Made by a program: the position numbers and the translations under genes. Below are positions 47,712-57,849 of a stretch of DNA of 64,000 bases, in pieces. The notes beneath the pieces were generated by a model. The model did no database searches, was not told the origin of the DNA, and saw only the letters and a list, made by a program, of their open reading frames with translations. The stretch is from Xestospongia muta (Eukaryota; Porifera; Demospongiae; Haplosclerida; Petrosiidae): NCBI GenBank assembly GCA_963693285.1, contig OY848917.1, positions 21,892,245 to 21,956,244 of the forward strand, written 5' to 3'. Positions within the stretch are counted from its first letter, which is position 1. Each line of letters starts with the position of its first letter.

Positions 47712-48853
47712 AATAAAGAAAGTTAGCATTAAAGGAGATCAGAGAAAGAGGAGATGGATAGGTTGACAGGAATGATAGATGGATAGTTTTATAGACAGAG
47801 ATGGATTCACATTTTTCTTATGACAGACAGAGAAATGAAAGTAGTGAAGTAAAGAGGGAATAGAATAGACAAAGATATGACACAAGTACTAACAACATTC
47901 TATTCAATAATTTGTTGAAGCATTGTATAATATGTAGTGTATATAGTAAATACATTCTTCCTAGGCCACTGACTGAGAGTGCTGCAATAGATATGTATTT
48001 AGTTGGAGATATAGGATATTGTGTAAGACCACAAAACTGGCCATTTTTCTTGTGACATCATCTACCAAACAGATATCAGAAAAAAGTATATCATAGTGTT
48101 TGCACAGAACCAAATCAGGTATTGGAGATATTTAAAGAACAGAATTGTATTTAATAATGGAAACCAATCAAATATATCATGATGCTGTATTACATTGTAA
48201 TCGATGTGTTACCAGTTTAATTTCATAGCGTCTTGACATTAAATGTGGATTAGTGAAATGTGCTTTGCTTTCTGGTATTCTGGTCCAAGTATAAAGATTA
48301 TAGGGGCTCTCTTATTAACTGTTTCATTGAGTAACTGTTTAGGAGGACTGATATGTTTGTAGAGCAACCTGGTTCTAATTCAGATCCCTGAAATTAGTGA
48401 ACATTTACAACTATAATAATAGTAATATTAAATTTATATCTAATTATTATGTAATACAATGTGTTTCTATACAGCTAATTTTAGTTATATTAATAAAATT
48501 GCATCCTTGAATAAATATTACAGCTGATTCACATTTATTTTGACCTTGCAAATCATTTTAATGACTTCATCAAGTTACTAATACATGAATTATGTGTGTA
48601 CTTATAACAATACTTCAATACAGCTGACAATGTAACTGTCAATTGAAATAATTTGTTCCTTTGTAATTAGAAACATAAGTAGAAAAGGTAAAGTTATAAT
48701 AGAAAAAATATAGGCCAATCTTGTATTACATCCATTCATCTATCTCTCTGTCTATTAACCATCCATTCAATTATTTATTTATTTTCCATGAATCATTCTT
48801 CTTTGTCATACCTTTTCTCTCCTTGAAATCATGATGCCTTCATCTCGAAATAC
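47712..48853 (-). other. Probable intron of the SHIPPO-type gene, with unresolved exon candidates
   Basis: An open stretch near 48380-48240 on the minus strand reads APIIFILGPEYQKAK before a stop, and one near 48098-47990 reads GLTQYPISPTKY. Either could be a further exon, since a phase change is needed between the two placed exons. Splice sites do not settle it. Confidence 0.3.
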
Positions 48854-48932
48854 CTCTCTGATTGGAAGGATGAGAATTGATATCTTCAATGAAATCTTTC
48901 ATTTTGTATCGACCTGGACCAAACAGTTGATT
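48854..48932 (-). CDS. SHIPPO-type protein, exon with GPGRY motif
   Basis: 79 nt between acceptor AG (48934-48933) and donor GTATTT (48853-48848). It reads NQLFGPGRYKMKDFIEDINS, then HPSNQR. The GPGRY-KMKDF layout is that of SHIPPO repeats in cilia-associated proteins such as the LEXM group. The exon starts in phase 0 and ends in phase 1. Upstream exons were not found. Confidence 0.55.
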
Positions 48933-49433
48933 CTGTGGTAATGCATGAATAAATCAATACTACCACGTAACAGAAACTACATAAATAGAGGGCATTTAAC
49001 AAATCATAGAATTATTGTACTATTCATGGTCTATCTCAACAATGTTGGCTAGATTAAAAACATTTAAAATATTGAATAAAAGTACAAGGGGTTAGGAAGT
49101 ATGTGGATATTACCAATTCCAATGACATAGTACTTTTGTTTCCCCCCTCCCCAATTTGTCTCACAGGACACATTACACTAGTGCAAAATATCCCCAGGGA
49201 CATTCTGCTGTAGTGTAATATGTTTGAAGACACAAATTTAGGGGGAGAACTATGGTGCACCGTTGTGTCAACATTGGAAAATTATCATGATATTAAATAG
49301 GTCATTATTTATTAAATAACTCTTCATTTACTTCTTATTTATTTAACAAATGAAATTATTTACTAAATCATACATTATTTAGTAAATCATGCATTATTAA
49401 GTAAATTACAATCTATGTTTTTTAATGTTTAAT

Positions 49434-49479
49434 GTTTAGGATTTAGATTTTAAGCCTTAAAATCTAAACCCTAAACCAT
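49434..49479. repeat. Perfect-looking short palindrome
   Basis: The left arm tttaggatttagattttaag and right arm cttaaaatctaaaccctaaa are inverted complements with one or two mismatches, separated by about two bases. It is next to an AT-rich stretch with repeated ttatttactaaatca words. It could form a hairpin and may be the centre of a small foldback element. Confidence 0.6.
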
Positions 49480-50139
49480 AAACATACAACAAACTCTAGG
49501 GTTGTCTTTTCAGTATGATTCATGGTTACCTTATAGATGGACTGAACTAAAAGTTTGACAAAATTAGCACATTGGAACTATGTTGTATATCATGCAATGG
49601 ACTTGTGAAGTTGTTTAAAGTAAGGAAGGTTACTTTTAATCTCAGGAGACTAGCCATCTTCCTTATTTCAGAGAATAGAGGAGGGTCTTGTGCGACTAGG
49701 TCGAGGGTTGACTTTTTAAATTTAAATAAAATTAGATACCAGGAATAACTCACTTGAAGAAGAAAACTAACCCACAATAAGAAAAAATTCATCCACAGAA
49801 ATTATTTAAATAATAACATGAAACAGCAAATAGTAGAGATTATACTAGTCCACAAACTCTATGGTAAACACTTTTTGAAATGAGTGGAATCAAGTTTGGT
49901 AAGTCAACACTATACAATTTATTTTAATTCACAAACACATTGTTGACCATAATTATAGTAAATATAGTGCTTACATGAATAATTATAGTCAACATGAGCT
50001 TGTATGACTAATTTCAATGAAACATGATCATTATTCCATCATTTACTGCAAGAAACTGTTTTATTGATTCGGCTATAATAAATGGAATTAGTTATAATGA
50101 AAATGAATAAGGTGGGATAAAATACATGCATCACTGTAA

Positions 50140-50305
50140 AATCGTTGGTGTCATGGTAACACCAAAATGTGGTGTCAACAGTCTGTGCAAGAATGACACC
50201 AGTAATGGTGTCAGTATTGACACTAAGGTAATGGTATCAATTAAACACCATGTAAGTCTTCACATAACACACTCATTGGTGTCAAATTGGCACCATAGAA
50301 AGTTT
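50140..50305. repeat. Cluster of GGTGTCA direct and inverted words
   Basis: ggtgtca occurs at about 50147, 50171, 50207 and 50278, and the complement tgacacc at about 50195, with degenerate versions (ggtatca, attgacact, aacacca) between. The arrangement looks like a degenerate minisatellite or foldback core. Function unknown. Confidence 0.45.
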
Positions 50306-50452
50306 CCCACAACACTTTCAGTGTCTACATAATCTAGTTTTTTCACATCAAAAGGCTTGTGAAAAAACAATAAAAGAACAAACAAAACAAAGAATACTGA
50401 AAGGAAGTTGTGAATAAATGAATCAACACACAATGAAAGCAATACTCAATAC

Positions 50453-51391
50453 TCATACACTAAATCTTGAGAGACTAGTTAGAAGTCCTTGGAGATGTAA
50501 TGGAATCTTTGCAGAAGGTTTCATCTGATACGCTGCCTCTAAAAACAATCCTACTGCTTTCATCTTTAGAGGATAAGCTATGTTAAACAAATAGTAACAT
50601 GCCAAACAAGAATGAACAGCTGTCATCAGATTAGGCATTGTCAAAACATTGTTTTCGACAACAACCAGAATGTCCACTAGATTATTAAAGCTCTCACCCA
50701 GTCCAACTATCAAGGAATGAGGCGATGATACAGATTGAAGTGACTCTTCAACGTCCAAATGCTGTCCCTACATACAAATGTAATCTAGTTCAAAGAAATT
50801 ATTTACTTACCAAGACTGGCATGAACATAGTACTCTTTTCCTTGCCCTTCTGCATTATGACATATGATACAATAGATAAAGCAAATGCACAAAGCTGGTC
50901 TACATGAACAGTTAACATTATTATAATTGAGTTTAGTGCTAACCATTAGTTGGGTTCTCCAAGGCCTTATACATCACAAGTAATCACTTAACTTCCCTAC
51001 GTGTGTCCAAGTCAGAATATATCGTATGTCCAAGTCAGAATCTATCATATGACCCGTTTCAAAACCTTCAACAATTTACAATCCATGTCATCAGTACTCA
51101 TATCTATCACAATGGCAAGCTCCTGCAACAGCTAACAGTTTTATAAATTTAAGTAAATTAAGACATTAGGTCACTTACTATTTGTGGATGTTCAAAACAA
51201 GGATATTCCTCCAGAATAAGCTTCCTTCACTCACTTTCTTCGTATAGCTGAGTATAAATAAATGCATAGATTAGGAACATAAACATACTAGAAGCTCTGA
51301 AATAAGTAACTTTAGAGCCGAGAAAGTCCATTTCTTAGACTGGTACAAAGTCTTCAGTTTCTCTAATTGTCGATGGTACTCATCCATATCT
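50453..51391 (-). pseudogene. Multi-exon gene fragment of an unnamed animal family, probably broken
   Basis: Exon-like segments in transcript order: 51391-51289 (DMDEYHRQLEKLKTLYQSKK, donor GTATGT); 51247-51179 (69 nt, contains EEYPCFEHPQI, donor GTAAGT, but an in-frame TGA after YEESE); 51122-about 51050 (ELAIVIDMSTDDMD); about 50940-50810 (FALSIVSYVIMQKGKEKST, donor GTAAGT); 50769-50453 (acceptor then EESLQSVSSP, ACYYLFNIAYPLKMKAVGLF, ending at a stop). The EYPCF and YYLFNIAYP words recall uncharacterised proteins that are numerous in cnidarian, fish and sponge genomes and often travel with transposons. That is recollection, not a search. The TGA suggests decay. Confidence 0.5.
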
Positions 51392-51914
51392 GAACTTGAT
51401 AATTGAGACAGTCATAAACATGATCATCATACTTACCCTGTATATCAAACTATCCCAGGATAACATTGTTACATCAATGACATTGACATAGTCTTAAGAC
51501 ATGACAGTGGCATCTTCTCCCATTTTTAAGTATCCCTGAATGGTATCATTACCATGATCATCCCTGGAGTCATAAAATGTACTGATGATATAGTGATCCT
51601 ATCATCAAAGTATCTAGGGATGATGACATTATATTAACATTCCTGGAACAGTCTTAAAATATGAGTATCTTATTTACCCCAATTGTAAGAGTATACTATA
51701 ATGGAATAGTCGTAATGACTTAGTCCTTAGACACACTGTCATATAGTGTATATATACACTATGTGACCCCACCTGTTGAAATATGTCAAGATATAAAAGT
51801 TACATTAGCCATCCTGAGATAATCTTAAAACACACAGAGCATATAGCCATTAGTCAAAGTATATCAATTTGGAAAAGTTGTACATCGACAATTGTCATAA
51901 AACATAATGGTCAT
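51392..51914. other. Degenerate repetitive DNA left of the Gypsy element
   Basis: Words such as cagtcttaaaatatgagtat, tagtcttaagacatgacagt and aatcttaaaacacacagagc recur, with cctgg/cctga phrases ahead of them, suggesting a worn repeat of about 50-60 bp. No gene was recognised. The Gypsy element is inserted at its right end. Confidence 0.35.
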
Positions 51915-51919
51915 ATACC

Positions 51920-52159
51920 TGTGGTAACTGTATACATATTCATTTTGAGTTATTATTTCTGTTAGGCCTTATTTACTTTATTTCCGGTGAAACCTTATAT
52001 GTATGTATGTATATATAGTGCTGTAAAACCTTTTTAGTTTTAGTTCGTTACAGTTTGTTATAGTTCGATGGTTTGTTATAGTGTTGTTAGTTCAATTGGT
52101 TCTGTTATCAAAAGGTTCTGTAAAAAAAAGTTGTTTTCATCGCGTGCTCAGCTACAACA
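51920..52159 (+). repeat. 5' LTR
   Basis: 240 bp with TG...CA ends. It contains the pentanucleotide-rich segment tatgtatgtatgtatatata that is longer in the 3' LTR. The sequence just inside, tttagtgacggggg, is where a primer-binding site should lie, but I do not recognise the tRNA. Confidence 0.93.
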
Positions 52160-52180
52160 TTTAGTGACGGGGGTAAAGTC

Positions 52181-52948
52181 ATGTCAGTTCACGGAAAAAT
52201 TTCTCAATTCATCCCAAGCCAAGAAAGTTGGTCGTCCTATACCCAAAGATTAGAGTACTACTTCATAGCAAATGATGTTCAGGATCTGGCTAAGAAGAAA
52301 GCCTTTTTACTTACAGTGTGCGGTCCCTCGACCTTCCAGTTACTCAAGAACTTGCTACAACCCAATACACCAGATAGTAAATCATATGCGGATCTCGTAG
52401 ACTTGCTTAAAAATCACTTCAACCCTACTCCTTCAGTCATTATGCAACGTTTCAAATTCAACACGAAGACAAGAAAAGATACCGAATCAGTAGCTACATA
52501 CGTGGTAGAACTCAAACGTTTAGGTGAATACTGCGAATTCGGTGATAAATTGAACGAAATGGTCAGAGATCGTCTAGTGTGTGGTGTTAACGACATTCGT
52601 ATACAAAATCGTTTACTTCAAGAATCAAAGCTAACTTATGACAAGGCCTTCGAGCTTGTTCAGTCAGTCGAAGTTGCTTCTAAAAATGCTGCTGATCTAC
52701 TAAAAGGGTCTTCCACTCAAAACACTACTGTAGTTCAACACCTGCACACCAAATCATCACCTAGTACTACATTCAGACGCCATATTAGCTGTTACCGCTG
52801 TGGAGGTAATCATTTAGCTAATGTGTGCAGTTTTCAGACAGCAGAATGCAGAGCCTGTGGCAAGATCGGACATATTGCTAAAGTCTGCAGGATTAAAAAT
52901 AGACAATCCCCAAGACATCCTCAAAGAAAGCTAATATCCACACCTTAA
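52181..52948 (+). CDS. gag: Gypsy gag (capsid-nucleocapsid)
   Basis: 255 codons, open throughout. ATG is 22 nt after the LTR. The N-terminal two-thirds resembles a retrotransposon capsid (SWSSYTQRLEYYFIAND, then ADLVDLLKNHF and NEMVRDRLVCGV). Near residues 206-218 and 227-240 are two zinc knuckles, CYRCGGNHLANVC (spacing C-2-C-3-H-4-C) and CRACGKIGHIAKVC (C-2-C-4-H-4-C), which bind RNA in packaging. A basic tail follows. Length is normal for small Gypsy gags. Pol lies in another frame. Confidence 0.9.
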   Translation: MSVHGKISQFIPSQESWSSYTQRLEYYFIANDVQDLAKKKAFLLTVCGPSTFQLLKNLLQPNTPDSKSYADLVDLLKNHFNPTPSVIMQRFKFNTKTRKDTESVATYVVELKRLGEYCEFGDKLNEMVRDRLVCGVNDIRIQNRLLQESKLTYDKAFELVQSVEVASKNAADLLKGSSTQNTTVVQHLHTKSSPSTTFRRHISCYRCGGNHLANVCSFQTAECRACGKIGHIAKVCRIKNRQSPRHPQRKLISTP

Positions 52949-55900
52949 CCACAGACCGTGCCCCTTTCATATCTCTGAAACCTCTGACCCTCCTACCACT
53001 TCAAATGGGCTGGAACACACACCCTGTATATCTTACCTGGGAAAGTCAACCTATTGTTATTAAAGTTAATGTCAATGGAACATATATTTTAATGGAGGTA
53101 GACACTGGTGCCTCACTTTCAATCATTAGTGAACAAACCTTTCATTCTATAGCAAGTCCAACAGACAAGTTACAATCGACAAACATTACACTCACCAGTT
53201 ATTCAGGTGACAATCTCCATATCATGGGAACCTACGACGTTCAAGTGAGTTATAAAAGTCAGTCACAGACACTTCCATTAGTAGTAGTACAAGGTCATGG
53301 ACCAAGTTTATTCGGGAGAAATTGGTTAGAAAAGATCAAGATAGACTGGAACTCTATCTACTCACTTCAGGAACAGTCATTATCTCCTTTCATTAACAAA
53401 TATAATTCTTTGTTTTCTGATTCTCTAGATTTGTTACAAGACGCAACTGCCAAATTGTACGTCAATACAGAGGCTGCACCTAAATTTTTCAGAGCCAGAC
53501 TGGTTCCCTATTGACTAAAGGATAAGATAGAAGTCGAACTCAGACAATTGCAAGATTTAGATATCGTTACTCCAGTTCAACATTCTGAATGGGCAGCACC
53601 TATTGTTCCTATTATGAAACGAAATGGCTCGATGCGTCTCTGTGGTGATTATAAAGTCACTGTCAACAAAGTTCTCACTCCAGATAATTATACATTACCT
53701 CGAATTGAAGATATTTTTGCTGCATTACAAGGAGGAAAGTTGTTTTCTAAATTAGACCTCAGTCAAGCATATCAACAGTTACCTCTAGATCCAGATTCAA
53801 AAAAATTCACTACTATCAATACTCATAAAGGTCTATTCCAATTTGACCGTTTACCATTTGGGATTTCAACAGCTCCTAGTATTTTTCAATGTCTCATGGA
53901 GAACCTCCTCCAGGGTCTTCCAAACGTCTGTGTTTACATAGACGACATTCTAGTTTCTCGTATTAGTGAAGCAGATCACATGCAAAACTAGAACAAGTTT
54001 TGTCTCACCTATCATCAGCTGGAATTACCTTGAAACGATCCAAATGCACCTTTGCCACCACTTCAGTGGAGTATTTAGGTCACATAATTGACAGCACAGG
54101 TTTACATCCATCACCCACTAAAGTTCAGGCAATCCAGAAAGCACCTGCTCCTGCCAATATCACGGAACTAAGAGCCTTTCTAGGTCTCGTCAACTATTAT
54201 CACAAATTTCTGCCAAACTTATCATCTACATTGTCCCCACTTCATATAGTGCTACGTAAAGGTTCTAAGTGGAATTGGACTCAGAACCAACAAATTGCTT
54301 TTGACAAAGTAAAAGAACTCCTACAATCAGATGCACTGTTAGTTCATTTTGACAGTACAAACCATTATTAGTATATGCTGATGCTTCTCCATATGGAGTT
54401 GGAGCTGTACTGGCTCATAAGATGCCAGACAATTCAGAAAAACCAATAGCATTTGCCTCTCATACTCTCACTCCAGTAGAACGTAACTACTCTCAACTAG
54501 AAAAAGAAGCTTTAGCTATCATCTACGCTGTCAAATGTTTCCACCAATATTTGTATGGTACTCATTTCACATTATATTCAGATCACAAACTGTTAGAACG
54601 ACTCTTGGATGAGTTTCAGCAAATTCCTCCATTGGCCTCAGCAAGAATTCAACGTTGGGCACTCACCCTCGCTGCATATCAGTACACAATTAAGTACAAA
54701 CCAGGAAAAAGTATGTCCACAGCTGATGTTCTTAGTAGATTACCTCTTCAAACTATTCTCTACGATTCTCAAGTTCCCCTACCAGGTGACCTTCGTCATC
54801 TACTCAATCATTTAGACCAGGCCATTGTTACAGCATCTCAAATAAAAGTCTGGACAGACAAGGATCCTCTATTGTCTCGTGTCAGAAAACTAGTACAGTG
54901 TGGCTGGAATATTACCAACCCAACAGCTGATATCCTTCCATTTCATACAAGGTACAACACGGAATTGAGTGTTTTAGACGGATGTGTATTATTAGGTTGT
55001 CGTGTCATTATCCCTAAATCAACTTCATGAAACCCATGTAGGGATTACTAAAATGAAAATGTTAGCTCGCTCTTACGTATGGTGGCCAGGTATTGACTCA
55101 GATATTCAACGAAATGTTCAAGGCTGTTTTACCTGTCAATCAAAATGTCCAGTCCCAGCAAAAGCACCTCTTCACTTTTGGGAATTTCCACAGAAACCAT
55201 GGTCTCGTCTTCATATTGACCATGCAGGACAATTTCTAGGTAAATATTTTTTTGTACTAATCGACGCTTATTCAAAGTGGCTCGGAGCTCATATTGTTAT
55301 TTCAACCTCATCTGAAGTTACTATTCAAAAGCTACAGCAAATTTTTTCCACTCGTGGTCTCCCAGAGCAAATAGTTTCTGACAATGGACCAGCTTTCACT
55401 AGCCACGAATTTAAGGACTACATGAAGCAATGTGGTATTCATCATATACGTACTTCACCATACCATCCAAGTTCCAATGGTCTCGCAGAATGTGCAGTTC
55501 AAACATTTAAGTCATCTTTAAAGAAACTAGAAGGCAATGTCAAAACTCGTTTATTCACATTTTTAGCTCGTTATCGGGTGACACCTCATTCCACTACAGA
55601 ACTGTCACCTGCAGAACTCCTGATGGGAAGGAAGTTACGAACAACATTGGATTTGATGCATCCTGATATATCTCGTAAAGTGACTACTAAATTAACCTCT
55701 AATTCATCAAGAAAACCACCCCGCACTTTCAGTGTTGGTGACAAAGTCTTTGCTCACAACTATCATGGAAAAAAATATGGTTACCTGCTGAAATAGTTTA
55801 AGTGGTAAGTCCAGTCTCCTATAAAGTTAAAACGTCATCAAACTTGATTCTACGACGTCATATTGACCAGTTACGTACACGTTATGGACACTCAAATGAA

Positions 55901-56074
55901 GATACTGTTACTCAAAATGATTTGGATAATTGGACTTTTCCATCATCTATTGATAGTAATACATTTACTCCTACAACTATATCTACCAACTCTCCACCTG
56001 CTCAATCTCAGCCAGTATGTTGTTCCTCTCGAGTTCGTAGAGCTGTTGACAGATATGGTCCATATGTTTCTTAG
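52949..56074 (+). pseudogene. pol: Gypsy pol (protease, RT, RNase H, integrase), broken
   Basis: Protease: VDTGASLSII near 53098, with GRNWL at the domain end. Reverse transcriptase: LDLSQAYQQL near 53755, FDRLPFG near 53841 and the catalytic YIDDIL at about 53937. RNase H: YADASPYGVGAVL at 54374, EKEALAI, YSDHKLL. Integrase: zinc-binding HETHVG and CFTCQSKC, then catalytic D in IDHAG (55220), D in VSDNGPAF (55378) and E in NGLAECAV (55482). Breaks: an in-frame TGA at 53512-53514, frame changes near 53991, 54365, 55015 and 55790, and a further stop near 55800. The frame order is 1, 0, 2, 0, 2 relative to the window. Not functional as it stands. Confidence 0.9.
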
Positions 56075-56076
56075 CT

Positions 56077-56089
56077 AGGTGGGGGAGAG
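56077..56089 (+). other. Polypurine tract
   Basis: aggtgggggagag directly before the 3' LTR, just after the last pol stop. This is the expected position for the plus-strand primer of reverse transcription. Confidence 0.8.
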
Positions 56090-56338
56090 TGTGGTAATTG
56101 TATACATATTCATTTTGAGTTATTATTTCTGTTAGGCCTTATTTACTTTATTTCCGGTGAAACCTTATATGTATATATGTATATAATTTATAGTGCTGTA
56201 AAACCTTTTTAGTTTTAGTTGTTACAGTTCATTGTAGTTCGATAGTTTGTTATAGTTATAGTGTTGTTAGTTCAATTGGTTCTGTTATCAAAAGGTTATG
56301 TAAAAAAAGTTGTTTTCATCGCATACTCAGCTACAACA
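56090..56338 (+). repeat. 3' LTR
   Basis: 249 bp, starting TGTGGTAATTG and ending CTACAACA. Extra bases compared with the 5' LTR are atttata-like near 56190 and gttata near 56255. It is followed by the target duplication ATACC. Confidence 0.93.
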
Positions 56339-56343
56339 ATACC

Positions 56344-56838
56344 TACTTCAGTTTCAGGCAGACATAAATTATTCATTGTATTGTCACAACACAACTATGC
56401 AAACATTCTAAACTGTTGACAAGAACACATGGACATAAATGAATAGATGTGCCAATGGAATTATATAACCTGTCAGATAATGTAATAGTGGAAAGAAAAA
56501 TTTAATCTTAGAATAACACATTCTTTGTTTCCCAAGGATTAAGATACTATTTCATTCACACCTTTAGATCTTTTTTGAGGAGATTTTACTAATCTTTCTG
56601 ATGTCATCTTTCTATAAAGGGCTTTTCTTTGACATATCTCACTTACATTTCCAAGTTTCAATAAATCTACATATGATTATATATAATTATACTATTTATT
56701 TGTATTGTTGCAACATTCTTATTTCCTGATTCCTGCCAGATGTCTAGTTAACTTGAGTTTGAACCTTATTGCTTCAAATCATTGTTTTAGTTGACTTGTT
56801 ACTGAATAGATAACCCAACCAGAGAGTTGTAGTCATAC
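56344..56838. other. No gene recognised
   Basis: AT-rich DNA between the Gypsy element and the ACSBG exon. It should be the start of ACSBG intron 2, whose donor is at 56838-56833. No downstream ACSBG exon was seen here. Confidence 0.45.
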
Positions 56839-57102
56839 CATTATAGATGCCATGAAAGTGATAAACCACTCAGGAGAATTGAAGCCTAAAATAGGTACTC
56901 CATGATGAGCTTCCAAACCAAGCTTGATCATAGACTTTGCTGCCTTTTCAACATCATCAAGATACTGATTATAGGTCCAGGTTATCCATATATCATTCCG
57001 CTTCACTTTGAGAGCAGGACAATGTCCAAACTTTGAAACAGTTTGTTTAAATGCTTCATTGACAGTGACAGGAGGAATAGAAGCAGGACCAGTTAATGAT
57101 AC
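56839..57102 (-). CDS. Bubblegum-type long-chain acyl-CoA synthetase, coding exon 2
   Basis: 264 nt (88 codons) between acceptor AG (57104-57103) and donor GTATGA (56838-56833), phase 0 at both ends. It reads SLTGPASIPPVTVNEAFKQT, then FGHCPALKVKRND, YLDDVEKAAKSMIKLGLE and ILGFNSPEWFITFMASIM. GFNSPEWF is the hallmark N-terminal segment of ACSBG enzymes, which activate long-chain fatty acids with ATP and CoA (AMP-forming family). The AMP-binding P-loop and later motifs lie in exons I could not find in this window. Lower coordinates are filled by a retrotransposon and unrelated genes, so the gene may be truncated. Confidence 0.85.
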
Positions 57103-57520
57103 CTGTGAGATATGGAAACTACATAGAATGTAGGAAAGTATAAAGAGATATAATTCTAGCAAGACAGTGTTGCAGCTGGTATTACTGCTTTCGAAAACAA
57201 AGCCATAAACATGGAAACAACAACTGGCTAGCACATCATTGATTTCATTTACTGATTTTTCTTAAACTAAGGCAACAACATTCACAGACTAATCAATCAG
57301 AACAATTAAGTTAGAAAGACTTGACGTTTTGACCACTATGACACTTGCCCAAGATTGTATTCAATGAATAGAATCTCGTTATGCAACAATTTATATCAAA
57401 AAGGTCAGTATTTCAAAAGGGTCACATGTATAATAGAAGATACCTAGTAATACACAAGTATGTACAACATATAACGAAGACATTGGATGATATTGCCAAA
57501 AAGAGATGTATAAAACTAAC

Positions 57521-57586
57521 CTGAATAGTCGCTTTCGCATCTGGTTCTACTGTCCAGTGCTGCCATTGATACTTGAGAGCGACCAT
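57521..57586 (-). CDS. Bubblegum-type acyl-CoA synthetase, start exon
   Basis: ATG at 57586-57584, 22 codons (MVALKYQWQHWTVEP, then DAKATIQ), donor GTTAGT at 57520-57515. It joins in phase 0 to exon 2 after a 418-bp intron. The W-T-x-E layout just before PPVTV is what ACSBG N-termini show, so the two exons belong together. Combined visible protein is 110 residues of an enzyme that is normally about 650-750. Confidence 0.75.
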
Positions 57587-57603
57587 ATAAATAAATAAAA
57601 TTG

Positions 57604-57620
57604 AGATTCACTTCCTGTCA
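57604..57620 (-). promoter_or_regulatory. ETS-like site upstream of the ACSBG start
   Basis: On the minus strand, acaggaagtg (about 57609-57618) carries the ETS core GGAA about 25 bp before the ATG. The ankyrin gene has a similar site upstream. Motif-only evidence. Confidence 0.3.
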
Positions 57621-57849
57621 CAATTGTATATAGACATCCGCTCACACGATAATTTACATGGTTCTTTCATTTTTATTTGTTCCAGTAACACAGTACAGAT
57701 TACACTATTTAGATCATTGATAAAAAGGTATGTATGCCTACAGCTCTTTAATTAAATTAAATAGCATTTATACACATGGCTATTTATATCATGACATGTC
57801 TAACAACCATATACTTTAAATATCTAGTTGTATTGGGGTTTGGAGAAGA

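Larger units (their letters stand above)
48935..50450. other. AT-rich DNA without a supported gene
   Basis: Contains short minus-strand frames (49260-49054 and 49792-49547) without recognisable motifs; either might hide a short exon of the SHIPPO-type gene. It also contains a palindrome near 49434-49479 and a cluster of GGTGTCA words at 50140-50300, listed separately. Confidence 0.4.
51915..56343 (+). mobile_element. Ty3/Gypsy LTR retrotransposon, complete but decayed, with target duplication
   Basis: Two LTRs (51920-52159, 240 bp; 56090-56338, 249 bp) start TGTGGTAA and end CTACAACA. The 5-bp direct repeat ATACC flanks them at 51915-51919 and 56339-56343. The internal order is gag, protease, reverse transcriptase, RNase H, integrase, which is the Ty3/Gypsy (Metaviridae) order, and there is no env-like frame. 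The LTRs differ by roughly nine substitutions plus several indels by eye, so the insertion is not recent. The coding region has an in-frame stop and several frameshifts. The element is on the strand opposite to the neighbouring ACSBG exons. Confidence 0.93.

Noticed and set aside
52160..52180. tRNA primer-binding site of the Gypsy element
   Set aside because: The sequence after the LTR (tttagtgacggggg) is in the right place, but I could not match it to the 3' end of a specific tRNA, so no site is claimed.
52414..52596. Minus-strand 60-codon frame within gag
   Set aside because: Shadow of the gag frame, which has clear capsid-like sequence and two zinc knuckles on the plus strand.
54609..54815. 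Plus-strand 68-codon frame within the RNase H region
   Set aside because: Out of frame with the RNase H motifs and without similarity of its own.
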